A stretch of 49,318 nt of DNA, taken from positions 1-49,318 of the forward strand of contig CADWAF010000662.1 of the NCBI GenBank assembly GCA_902984215.1, given 5' to 3'. The first letter of the stretch is position 1. Each line of letters begins with the position of its first letter. Positions 19,624 to 28,900 of this stretch are shown piece after piece. Source of the stretch: Willaertia magna (lineage: Eukaryota > Heterolobosea > Eutetramitea > Acrasida > Naegleriidae). Position numbers and translations under genes: made by a program. Under the pieces are notes generated by a model, which saw only the letters and a list, made by a program, of their open reading frames with translations, searched no databases and had not been told where the DNA came from.

Positions 19624-21090
19624 ATGTTTAAAAACAAAAAGAAAGAACAACTTGCATTTTTACATCATTGGACATTTGACTTTGATAAATGTATGCAACA
19701 CGAACCAATGTTCCAATTATTTAAAAAATTTATTTCTAAAGAGAATGAAGGTAGATTTTCTAATTTATTAGATGTTTACAAACACATGACAAACAACCCA
19801 ACTTACTATGAATCTTCTTTACACAATGAAAAGAAGAAGGAAATTGAATGTAGATTAAAACAAGATGCTTTCCCTCGTTTTGTAAGAGATGACAGTTTTA
19901 AAAGTTATCTTTTAAAACAAAAAGAAAAGTTAGGAGAAACTATTACTTCTCCTTTAATTACTAATTCACCATCACAAGAATCTTTAAATAATGATAAAGC
20001 AGTTGATTCTAATAATACTACTTCATCATCAGAAGAATCTGATGATTTAAGTTCAGAAACTACTGACACTTCTTCAGGAATTTTAGATTCTGAAAGTGGA
20101 GTGTCATCTAGTGGAACAAGTGAGTTATCAGTGAATACAACTAAAAAGCTTAATTCATTTAATGAATTATTAGAATCTTTAGGTTGTCCTATTAAACAAT
20201 CACCAGTATTGTCAAGTTTAATATTCCCTTATTTTACAGAAGATTTTCAATCACAAAGTTTGACAATGAAAGATTTGGAATTTTTAGAAAAATTAGAGAA
20301 AGATAGTCCACATTGGACTTTAGCTGCTCATATACCAGCATCTGCAAAAGAAGTAGCAAATATTGTAAAAGTACATAGTTCTAGTTATCATTCTAATTTT
20401 CTTCAAGCTGGTGGTGGTGATATTATAACATATGGACAACATTGTAAACATTTAAAGAATTCTCCTTTAATGACATCTCCAACTGATTTACCATTAGATA
20501 AGGTCCTAAGATTTAAACATTCATTCTACTTACCATTTTCACATCATGATGTTTTTGCAATGTTAGAAACTAAGAATGTCATGGGAATGGTTGACCCACA
20601 AAATAACATTCATTCCGTTGGTAATATTTGTTTAGAACCTAAAGAAGGGGAAAGAGATTTCTATTGTTTTGATTCTAAATATGTAGTTCCTTTATTGAAG
20701 ATTAATAAGACTAGAATTTTAAATTTATTAGGTACTAATTTTTATGATGAAAGAAATCAACGATATGTTGTAATTTTAAAGTCACAAGGATATGAAGGTT
20801 CTACAAGTTCTGAGGAAATATCTTATGGTCTTAAATATACTGCTTATTCAAAGATAACTAATAATTTAACAAAGATAACTGAATGTGGTATAATGTATTT
20901 GGGAAGTATGTTAACTAAAGATGTATTTGTAAAGATGTTATTGAAGAAGAGAATTGCAGATGTTTACCAAAATGTTTTAAAATTATGTGACGAAGTTTCA
21001 AAGACAAAGAAATTCCCAAAGCTAAATGAAAAGGATGATGGTAAAAGATTGTTTTGTTTAAGTGAGAATTCTAAAAAATTAATTTTGTAA
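19624..21090 (+). CDS. RGS-like domain plus START-like lipid-binding domain
   Basis: 488 residues, single exon. Residues about 8-105 resemble a regulator of G-protein signalling fold: HEPMFQLFKKFISKENEGRF at the start and RLKQDAFPRFVRDDSFKSYL near the end, the latter matching the last helices of RGS. A Ser/Thr/Glu-rich linker follows (about 115-175). The C-terminal about 270 residues look like a START-type fold: alternating strands, a central NVMGMVDPQNNIHSVGN, and a long final helix LKKRIADVYQNVLKLCDEVS. RGS domains speed GTP hydrolysis by G-alpha, so the protein may link G-protein signalling to lipids. The START call rests on pattern only. Confidence 0.5.
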   Translation: MFKNKKKEQLAFLHHWTFDFDKCMQHEPMFQLFKKFISKENEGRFSNLLDVYKHMTNNPTYYESSLHNEKKKEIECRLKQDAFPRFVRDDSFKSYLLKQKEKLGETITSPLITNSPSQESLNNDKAVDSNNTTSSSEESDDLSSETTDTSSGILDSESGVSSSGTSELSVNTTKKLNSFNELLESLGCPIKQSPVLSSLIFPYFTEDFQSQSLTMKDLEFLEKLEKDSPHWTLAAHIPASAKEVANIVKVHSSSYHSNFLQAGGGDIITYGQHCKHLKNSPLMTSPTDLPLDKVLRFKHSFYLPFSHHDVFAMLETKNVMGMVDPQNNIHSVGNICLEPKEGERDFYCFDSKYVVPLLKINKTRILNLLGTNFYDERNQRYVVILKSQGYEGSTSSEEISYGLKYTAYSKITNNLTKITECGIMYLGSMLTKDVFVKMLLKKRIADVYQNVLKLCDEVSKTKKFPKLNEKDDGKRLFCLSENSKKLIL

Positions 21091-21096
21091 ATAAAT

Positions 21097-22599
21097 TTAT
21101 TGTAATTTATTAACTTTGACTCTTAAATTCTTTGGTTTGTGAACTGGTGCTTCGCTAAACACAATTGGTTCGTTCATATCCAAAGTAAATTCAAATTCTT
21201 GTAAAAGTCTTGTTAAAACCATTTGTAATTCAATTTGTGCAAATTTATAACCAATACATTTACGACTTCCACCAGAAAAAGGGAGATAATGATAAACACT
21301 TTGGAATTTTTCCCTTACAATTGGGTCAACAAATCTGTCAGGATTGAATTCTTCTGGGTTTTCCCAGTACTTTTCATTGCGATGAGCTGCCTTAAAGTTT
21401 AATCCAATTTGTGACCCTTTTGGTATTGTAAACTTTCCAATAGTAAGTGTGGTTGTGTTTGTTCTTGTTATCATTGGTGCTGGTGGATGTAATCGTAAAC
21501 CTTCAGCAATAATTGCTTGAATATAATTTAAGGAACTAGATTGAAAATCATTAATATTTGGTTTTCTTCCTAAATTTAATGCCTCTTTTCGAGCCTTTTC
21601 TTGCAAGTGTGGATATTTGGAAAGCTCATAAATAATAGAGTCTAAAACGCCAGCTGTTGTGTCACTTCCGGCTGCTACGAATACTGCCACATTTCCTTTC
21701 ACTTCTTCGTTTGTTAAGATTTCATTTTCATTAAGGTTTGCTTTCACAAGCAATGTTAAAATGTCTTTTTTCATTTCAATTTCACTTGTCTCATCTATGT
21801 TATTCATTGTTGCCTCCTTTAATTCTTTTTTTCTTTTTTCAATTATTTCATCTAATATTTCGTTTGCAATCTTAATGTCTTTATCTAATCCTGACAATTT
21901 TTCCATCATTTTGACAGCTGTTCTACCTAAAAATCTTCTTAAAATATATCCAAGAAATAAAACTCTTTGTAAAACGTTTTTCAGTACAATTCCATCCTTA
22001 TTGTTAGTGAAAATACCAAAATCAATACCAAAGCCTGTTTTACCAATTACATCTAATGAAATGTCATTCATATCAGCCGCTTTTGAAGTTAAAATATATT
22101 CTCCTTTTTCTTCACACGATTTTAACCATTTAGTTTCAAATAATAAATCAGCTGACTTGACAGCAGCTTCAGCAACAAAATCTAAATTATTAAAAGCATT
22201 TACAACCACTTTGTGATGTTTTTTCCAACTTGTATTATTTTGTGTTGAGAGTAAATGTTCACCAAAAATATTAAAAGCATTGTAAACAAAAGAAGGTTTT
22301 TCAAAATAATTTCCTTTTGTAATTAAAATTTGTTTAAATAATTCTCCATCACAAAAAAGAATAATATTTCTATTAGCTACCGAAACTCTTAATGTTTTTG
22401 TTTCTGGATCGCCATACTTTTTCATTAATTCAAATTGCTTGTCTAAATTTCCAAACTGAATGTAATTTGAAAGTGGTGGAATGTAAAAGGGTGAATAAAA
22501 CACTTGAAAAACACCTGGAATTGTACTTCCTTCTCGAATGTTTTTCATTATGCCAACTGCCAGGTAGGTAATGTAACAAATAGTTAGCAGAAACAACAT
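21097..22599 (-). CDS. Cytochrome P450 monooxygenase
   Basis: About 500 residues from the ATG at 22599, the usual microsomal P450 length. It begins with a membrane anchor (MLFLLTICYITYLAVGIMK). Motifs: I-helix AAGSDTTAG (about residue 309), ExxR in EGLRLHPP (about 364), PERF-type FNPDRF, and the haem-binding FSGGSRKCIG (about 442) with the ligand Cys. The frame stays open upstream to an ATG at 22743, which would add a second hydrophobic segment but overlap the divergent acyltransferase by 31 bases. The downstream start avoids this. CYP family and substrate are not assignable by eye. The stop lies 6 bases from the convergent RGS gene's stop. Confidence 0.9.
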   Translation of the reverse strand: MLFLLTICYITYLAVGIMKNIREGSTIPGVFQVFYSPFYIPPLSNYIQFGNLDKQFELMKKYGDPETKTLRVSVANRNIILFCDGELFKQILITKGNYFEKPSFVYNAFNIFGEHLLSTQNNTSWKKHHKVVVNAFNNLDFVAEAAVKSADLLFETKWLKSCEEKGEYILTSKAADMNDISLDVIGKTGFGIDFGIFTNNKDGIVLKNVLQRVLFLGYILRRFLGRTAVKMMEKLSGLDKDIKIANEILDEIIEKRKKELKEATMNNIDETSEIEMKKDILTLLVKANLNENEILTNEEVKGNVAVFVAAGSDTTAGVLDSIIYELSKYPHLQEKARKEALNLGRKPNINDFQSSSLNYIQAIIAEGLRLHPPAPMITRTNTTTLTIGKFTIPKGSQIGLNFKAAHRNEKYWENPEEFNPDRFVDPIVREKFQSVYHYLPFSGGSRKCIGYKFAQIELQMVLTRLLQEFEFTLDMNEPIVFSEAPVHKPKNLRVKVNKLQ

Positions 22600-22712
22600 A
22601 TTTTTTAATTTAAGGAAAATAATTATGGGGATAATTATCCAGTTCAAATCTAAAAGACTAAAATCAATCAAGAACCAAAGGTTCAGCAAAGTTAAATCAA
22701 ACATCAAAACAA

Positions 22713-24180
22713 ATGTCAGTAAACAAGAAAAGGTCAAGTTCATTTTGTTTTTATTTCATTGCTTTGTTATCCGTACTAATTTCAATGATGTTAACGTTGG
22801 CCTATGAAGAATTTTACATTTATTTTGTTCAATTTGTTTTATTTTGTTGGTCTTTCTTTTTACCTCCTGCTGTTATTCCGAATGCCAAATGTCAATCAAT
22901 TAAAACACATGTAAAGCCAGTAATTCTACTTGGAGGTGTTGGTGGGAGTGTTTTGTATGCCACAAGAAATAATTCTAACTTTAATTCAATGTTTTGTGCT
23001 AAAACAACAAAATATCCTTACCAGGTATGGGTGCCATTGTGGGGAATAATTCATCAACATTGTTTAAGAAATGATTTAAAACTAAAGATAAAAGAAGATC
23101 CTAATGGAGATGGCTTCGTAGTTCACCAACATGACGAAAATGTCAGAGTTTTTCCAATGAATATAGGTTCTGTAAAGAATGTTGAAGTCTTAGCTGAATT
23201 TCCTTTGTTTACTTATATGACTGGATTAATTGACTATTTAGTAAAAGAAGCTTGTTATGAAAGAGATAAAACAATAAGAGCATTTCCTTATGATTTTAGG
23301 TTATCTCCTAAAGAATGGTCAGCAACCAATAGGTCAATTGGTGGAGATTATGAAAGATTTAAGGTTTTAATTGAAGAAACATTTAAATTAAATGATAACA
23401 AAAAAGTCTCATTAGTTTCTCAAAGGTAAGTGAGCTACTTCAATTTCGTAGTTACTTTAATTAAAAAGTCTTGGTTCACCATTTACACAATACTTTTTAG
23501 CACATTATGTCACCCAAGAGTGGAAAGATAAATACATTGATAGATTTATTTCAATTTCTGGAGCTTTTGATGGAACTATTTACTCTAAAATTGCCTTAAT
23601 ACAAGGTATAATATTTGAATTAGATGTTTTTGATAAGAGAGCAACAGTTGAAATGATTTCAACATGGCCTTCTGCTTATTCTACTTTTGTTCAAAAAGAA
23701 TATGATTTCCCTTTCTTTATTTACAATGGTAAAGAGTATTTCACAAGCAATTATGAAGAATTCTTTAAAGATTTGGATTTAAAAGATGCTTATAAATTAC
23801 TTCAACATATTAGAGTAAAGGATAGATATAAAGCCCCAAATGTCACTACACATTGTATTACAGGTTTTGGTTTCGAAACACCATTACAATTTTATTACAA
23901 TGGAACAAAACCACTTAAAGACTTAGATATAACAGATTTCAAGTTGACTGTAAGTGAACATTTTTGCTTATTATTTAACAATTATTGTTAGAAATTTGTT
24001 GATGGAGATACAACAATACCCACAGAAGCCTTAGATATATGTCATAACTTTAAACAAGATTATCCTGTTCTTTCTCATAGATTCGAAAAAGGTCCACACA
24101 GAGCTATAATCAAGGCAGAACGTCTTTTCAGTGAGTTGGTTAAAATTCTAAGTCCTAATGTAACAAATGAACTTAAATAA
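22713..24180 (+). CDS. LCAT/PDAT-type phospholipid acyltransferase, secretory
   Basis: 460 residues from exons 22713-23425, 23469-23949 and 23992-24180. Introns of 43 nt (phase 2) and 42 nt (phase 0) both restore family sequence. It starts with one or two hydrophobic segments, a signal or anchor. VILLGGVGGSVLYA is the LCAT lid/oxyanion region. Splicing creates VSLVSQSLGSPFTQYFLAHY with the nucleophile Ser (about 238), then QEWKDKYIDRFISISGAFDG. The Asp lies in VDGDTTIP (about 402-404) and the His in the last 40 residues. The nucleophile elbow reads QSLGS instead of HSxGG, which is unusual. The enzyme transfers or hydrolyses phospholipid acyl chains. It is head-to-head with the P450. Confidence 0.85.
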
Positions 24181-24313
24181 AACCTTCGAAATCGAAAAGT
24201 TGATGAGGCCCGCAAAGGCAAGTGGTACGGAAATATTCCACAAACAAAAAATGTAAGAACTCAGTCCCATCTATTTCGAACAAGATAATAACATTCCTCC
24301 AAACATTGCTTTT

Positions 24314-25000
24314 ATGATGGGTTTCCTTCTTGCAGCACACATATTTCTTAATAAATTATGTTCAAAATACTCTGATGTTTATAGATATATTGAAGAACGA
24401 AAGAAAAAACAATTTGTTGCTTTTTGGATAGAAGGGTTTTACAAACTTATAGCTGTCCCTTTTTTCTTATGGTTTGTTATTGTTGCTTTTGACGATTCCA
24501 ACGACCCAACTAATTTAGTTTCAGAATGTCAAGTAATAACAATCTTTTTTGAGATAACAGTCTCAATGAATTCATATCAATTACTTTATTGTAATTATCC
24601 AGACGATTTAAATGTTTTTACAATTGGAGCTACATTGGGAGCTCTTTATAATCCTGATTCATACTTTTATGGAAGTTTGATGTTAACTATAGACATAACA
24701 TTTCCTTTTATTCCAGTTATTAATACTTTAAATATATATGGATACAAAAATAGTTACGTATGTTATTTTCTAAGGTGTGTTAAATTATTTATCTTTGCAA
24801 TTTGTAGAAGTATAGTTGTGACGATAGCTGCTTACAAATGGATTTCCGACTACAATTGGACAATCAATGAATACTTTATAATGTCTAGTGGTGTTTCAAT
24901 GGTTATTTTATACAGTTCATTTATAGTTTACAAAGAAACAAAAATACTGTTTTTTTACCAAAGCAACAGCCTGGGAGATAAACGCGCAAACAAGAATTAA
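24314..25000 (+). CDS. Polytopic membrane protein, possibly TLC-domain
   Basis: 228 residues with six or seven hydrophobic helices. The first part (KKKQFVAFWIEGFYKLIAV, then FFEITVSMNSYQLLY and NYPDDLNVFTIGATLGAL) has the spacing of a TLC (TRAM-LAG1-CLN8) domain, but the usual His pair is not seen, so this is tentative. The frame is open upstream of the ATG (from about 24254) and reads smoothly (IYFEQDNNIPPNIAF), so an upstream exon is likely. I could not find a clean join: the GTAAGA at 24253 lies only 12 bases before the nearest AG. It follows the acyltransferase on the same strand, fitting a lipid-related context. Confidence 0.45.
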   Translation: MMGFLLAAHIFLNKLCSKYSDVYRYIEERKKKQFVAFWIEGFYKLIAVPFFLWFVIVAFDDSNDPTNLVSECQVITIFFEITVSMNSYQLLYCNYPDDLNVFTIGATLGALYNPDSYFYGSLMLTIDITFPFIPVINTLNIYGYKNSYVCYFLRCVKLFIFAICRSIVVTIAAYKWISDYNWTINEYFIMSSGVSMVILYSSFIVYKETKILFFYQSNSLGDKRANKN

Positions 25001-25083
25001 AATTTATTGTAAATCCTCAATGAACACCCAAGACCGTTGTTTTCACCTCCCCGTTGTTTCACAAAAATTTCAGCCTTAAAAAA

Positions 25084-26450
25084 ATGAGAGCATTGATCAC
25101 AGGGGCAATTTTATTGTTTTCCCTTTTACTTCTAACTTCTTATACCGAGACTAAAACAACAAAATTTTATTTCGAAAAACATGCAGTTAACAAGGAATGG
25201 ATTTATTTAGATCAATTCGCATTCGATGAATTGGGTGCTGAAAAGCCGGGTATTATTAATTGGGAATTGTAAGTATTGTTTTTTCATCTCTATCGGATCA
25301 AGCATTAGCATTGATTAACAGCTATGACATAGATAAGAAAGATCCTAATGCTCTTAGAAATTTATCTATTTTACTTTATGATGACCAAGATTACTCCTGG
25401 CCTAAAATGTGGGAATATATCAATAATCAACCAAGAGATAATGTTTCATGTGTTGAATTGAGAAAGTATGCGAAAAGAGTTTTCGACCTAAATGCCTATC
25501 CAAAAATATCTATTGAAATTGAGGAAGGAAATATTCACTTTTGGTATTTAGCATTAGATGCCTGTGATAGAGATTCTTCAGCATACAAAGGTCAACCATC
25601 TTCATTCATTGAAATGACTTTTAATTGGTTAAATCCTGGTAGTTTCTTCCAACAACAATTCAGTAAAGATAGACAAGGATTATTAGAAATTCACATCACA
25701 TTCGTTCCATTATATACTATTATGACCTTAGTTTATTTATTCTCAGTTGTTCAATTATTTAGAGCTAGATCATTGCATTTCATTATTCGTATTTTCTATG
25801 CAAGTTTAGTTTCATATTGGTTCGGACGTATTTTAGAATTAATTCATTTAGTTAAATATGGTTATGATGGTGATGGTATTCCATTCTTTGATGATATGGC
25901 AATTGCATTTAAGTTAGTTGCTGATTTCCTAATGATTTTACTATTATTATTGATTGCTAGTGGTTGGACAGTAACTACTTCTTATATACGTTATTTCAAA
26001 TGGATTTCAACAGTTGCTGTTATCTTTGGTGTATTCTATCTTGCTTTATTCACGTGGGCTCAAATTCAATTAGCCTTAGTTGTTACTACCGAAGATTATA
26101 TTTATGATACTGTACCAGGTATTATGATTGCTGCCTTACGTGTTCCTACAGCTGCCTTCTTCTTATTTGTTTTAATTAAGACTCATAAGGAAGAAACCAA
26201 CACTGCAAAATTAATCTTCTATAAGGTTGTTGGTGCTTTGTATACTGTATGGTTTATTAGTTTACCAATTATTGTTATTATTTCATTTGCTGTTAAGGCA
26301 TCTTATAGAGCAAAAGTTGTTGAGGGTATTTCACTTTCAGTAGATTTACTTAGTTATGTTGGAATGGTAATTATTTTATGGTATAGCCTTGCAAAGAAGT
26401 ATTTCCAATTATCTGAAGATACCCAAGGAAATGTTTATGAAAATCTATAA
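25084..26450 (+). CDS. GPR180/TMEM145-type seven-helix protein
   Basis: 437 residues from exons 25084-25268 and 25322-26450. The 53-nt phase-2 intron (GTAAGT...AACAG) yields GIINWEFYDIDKKDPNALR. A signal peptide (MRALITGAILLFSLLLLTSY) leads to a luminal beta-rich domain with a Cys pair (NVSCVELRKY, LDACDRD) ending near residue 150. Seven membrane helices follow: HITFVPLYTIMTLVYLFSVV, then VQLFRARSLHFIIRIFY and so on. This is the layout of the GpcrRhopsn4 (GPR180/TMEM145, intimal-thickness-related) family, thought to act in the secretory path or in signalling. The ligand is unknown. Confidence 0.8.
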
Positions 26451-26462
26451 TTGTTTGATAAG

Positions 26463-26500
26463 GTGTAATAATAAATAACTAATTTCTTTTCATCATGTAG
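26463..26500 (+). other. Candidate 5'-UTR intron
   Basis: GTGTAATAATAA, then a branch-like TAACTAAT, a T-rich tract and CATGTAG, ending five bases before the first ATG of the next gene. The arrangement is a textbook short intron. There is no coding test for it. Confidence 0.35.
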
Positions 26501-26505
26501 AAAAA

Positions 26506-26517
26506 ATGTCAAGATGA
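26506..26517 (+). promoter_or_regulatory. Three-codon upstream ORF overlapping the start by ATGA
   Basis: ATG TCA AGA TGA ends within the main start codon at 26514, so the stop TGA and the start ATG share bases. Scanning ribosomes would translate this mini-ORF and could restart on the overlapping ATG. It is visible directly in the sequence; a regulatory effect is inference. Confidence 0.4.
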
Positions 26518-28572
26518 CTGACAACGAGAAGCAATCAACAGTGGTAAAAGAAAGACCGGAACAACATGTGTTAGTAGATGGAAAAATTGAGTATGAATTA
26601 GAAGAAATTTGTAACATCAAATTATATGGAAATATTACACATAATTTATCTTCAATAAATTATCAAAAAACTAGAAATAATTGTTGGGAAGAAGCACCTT
26701 TTCTAAAAGAACAGAATTTTAAAACGTTATACGATTTAAATAAATTAGAAAAAGAAGAATTACAATTTGAATGTGAAGATAATTTAATCCCAAAATATAA
26801 TATACCTCTTTCTTCATCTTCTCGTAAAGATATAGAACATGTATTGAATCAAATTTTAAATATAATTAAAAAGGATTATTCTTTTAAATTATTATTATGT
26901 CAATTAATTGAAAGAATTTTAAAAAGTTCTATTTTTAAATTAAATAAGAATCTATTTATTAATTTATCTTTTTATTTTAAATCTTTATTTTTTGATAATT
27001 TTAATAAAAAAGAAAATATTGAAAAAGATGAAGATAAATATAATGATAACCAATTAGATGAATCTTTATTTAAAACTTTATTATTTTTATTATGGGAAGA
27101 ATATATTGATTCTAATTTTATTGAAGATACTAAAGATATTAATAAAATTGAGATAAAAAAGGAAATTGATGAATTACAATTCTTTTTGGAATTTAGTTTT
27201 GCTTTTTTATATTTAAAATTAAAAGAATATAATAAATCAGAAATATATTTTGAAAAGATTTTACAAAAGAAAGATAAATTTACAAAATTAAATATATCTT
27301 ATTTAAATTTAATTTATTCATTTATTTTAAGAATAAATTTTAAATTAAAAGAAAGTTTAATTATTTTAAGAAAAATTATTGAAATGTCACCTTTCAATAA
27401 ACTATCTAATATGCATTTAACATCAGCAATTTATTTATGGATTGGTGATATTTTAGAATCATTAAAATTCTATATTTGGTCAATTGAATCTTATTTTAAT
27501 TGTATAAATTTTTACAATAATCATCCAAATATAAATCATTATTTTATAATAATTGGTTTTGTATACTTAAAAATTGCAGAAATATTTATTTTATTAAATA
27601 AAGAAAAAAACAATGATAAATATATAATCTACGCAAAAGAATATTATTTAAAAGCAATTGATAGTTTAGAAAGTAAATTTTTAAAATTAAATAAAACTTT
27701 TATTGAGCTATCACCATTCACAAGAAATTTCAATCAATCAATCATTGCAATAAGGCTTGGGTGTATTTATTATGTTGAAAAGAAACATGAATTGAGTGAA
27801 AAATATTTTGGTATTGCTGAAAATAAGTTATTAAAATATGTGTAAGTATTTTTATAATTATTGTAATTTATACTTTACAAAAAAAAGAGGAGAAGGAAAT
27901 AGTAATGAAGAAGATAACTATTCAATCGTAAATATTTTACAAATGTTACACAGAAAAATAGCAATTAATTACTGTAGATTAGATAAATTTGAATTAGCAT
28001 CTAAATATGTTACTTATCGTTTAATAATTAAAAAAGATAATAATAAAGAAAATAATAGCTATAAAAGACAATTAGAATTAATGAAAGAAGAAAAAGAAAG
28101 AGAAAAATTAGAAAAGAAAACACATGCTAAAGGTGTCATTGCTCAAGATCATCCTATTTGTTTTATGGCTCTTTGTCTCATAGAATTAAAAAGAAAAAGA
28201 TTTGATGAAGCGATAAGATATTGTGAATTACTATTTCAAATTGTTGGAGAAGAGAATGTAATGAAGCAACATCAACAATTTAAATCTCTTCCATTATTAA
28301 CGATACAACGATTTATTTCAATTATTATTTCTATAATTGATAGATATGATTTGGCTCAAATTGTGTTAACTAAGGTATTATTGGAACACAAAGATTACAG
28401 TTTAGGATATTATGTTTTATTTCTCTTATCTGTGGCTAATAGAGATATTAGTTCAATTGTTGGAAGTTGGACAAAATTTAGACAAATACAAAATTATCAA
28501 GTGATGGAAGAGTATTGGCCATTTGTGCTTAATAGAACAGGTATTGTAAAATTACCAATATCTAAATTATAA
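26514..28572 (+). CDS. TPR-like helical-repeat protein
   Basis: 670 residues from exons 26514-27841 and 27888-28572, joined by a 46-nt phase-2 intron (GTAAGT...AAAG) to read LLKYVGEGNSNEE. Most of the chain is paired amphipathic helices typical of tetratricopeptide repeats, for example FAFLYLKLKEYNKSEIYFEK, HLTSAIYLWIGDILESLKFY, LKAIDSLE and CLIELKRKRFDEAIRYCELL. Such solenoids act as scaffolds in protein complexes. No partner domain reveals the complex. Asn, Lys and Ile content is very high. The order of helices recalls trafficking-complex subunits such as TRAPPC12, but I cannot support that. Confidence 0.6.
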
Positions 28573-28900
28573 ATCTTTACAAAATATTAATCTTTCTAAT
28601 GAGCCTATATTCATTTGAGATTAATAGATTTTCCTTTGTCAATAACGTTGTGAGGATAAAGAACACCAAAATGTAAAAACAGGATACAAACCGCCTGAAA
28701 AGTTGATGTTTGCAGTGCAGGAATTGTAGCTCTAGAACTATTCTTAAAGAAAAATTTGAATTTAGGGGATGCGCTGTCACCAACCAAAAACAGATTGTTT
28801 GGCGAGGGAAATTCCTAGAACGATTCCTTAAATGTAATTGAAAAACACAGGGCAACAAAATTAAGGTATTTTATTGTTGCTGGAATACTTTATTAATTGT
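28573..28900. other. Intergenic spacer, relatively G+C-rich
   Basis: Spacer between convergent genes. It is richer in G+C than the neighbouring spacers (GGGGATGCGCTGTCACC near 28763, GGCGAGGGAAATTCC near 28801). No tRNA arms, open frame or repeat recognised. A structured RNA is possible but unsupported. Confidence 0.3.

Noticed and set aside
21659..22216. 185-codon open frame opposite the P450
   Set aside because: Low-complexity Ser/Phe/Lys mirror of the P450 helices.
24230..24290. TTTCGAA stretches as possible tRNA B boxes
   Set aside because: No A box, cloverleaf or terminator around them; no tRNA found in the window.
28577..28858. 93-codon minus-strand open frame in a spacer
   Set aside because: Unclear start and no motif; listed only as a spacer.
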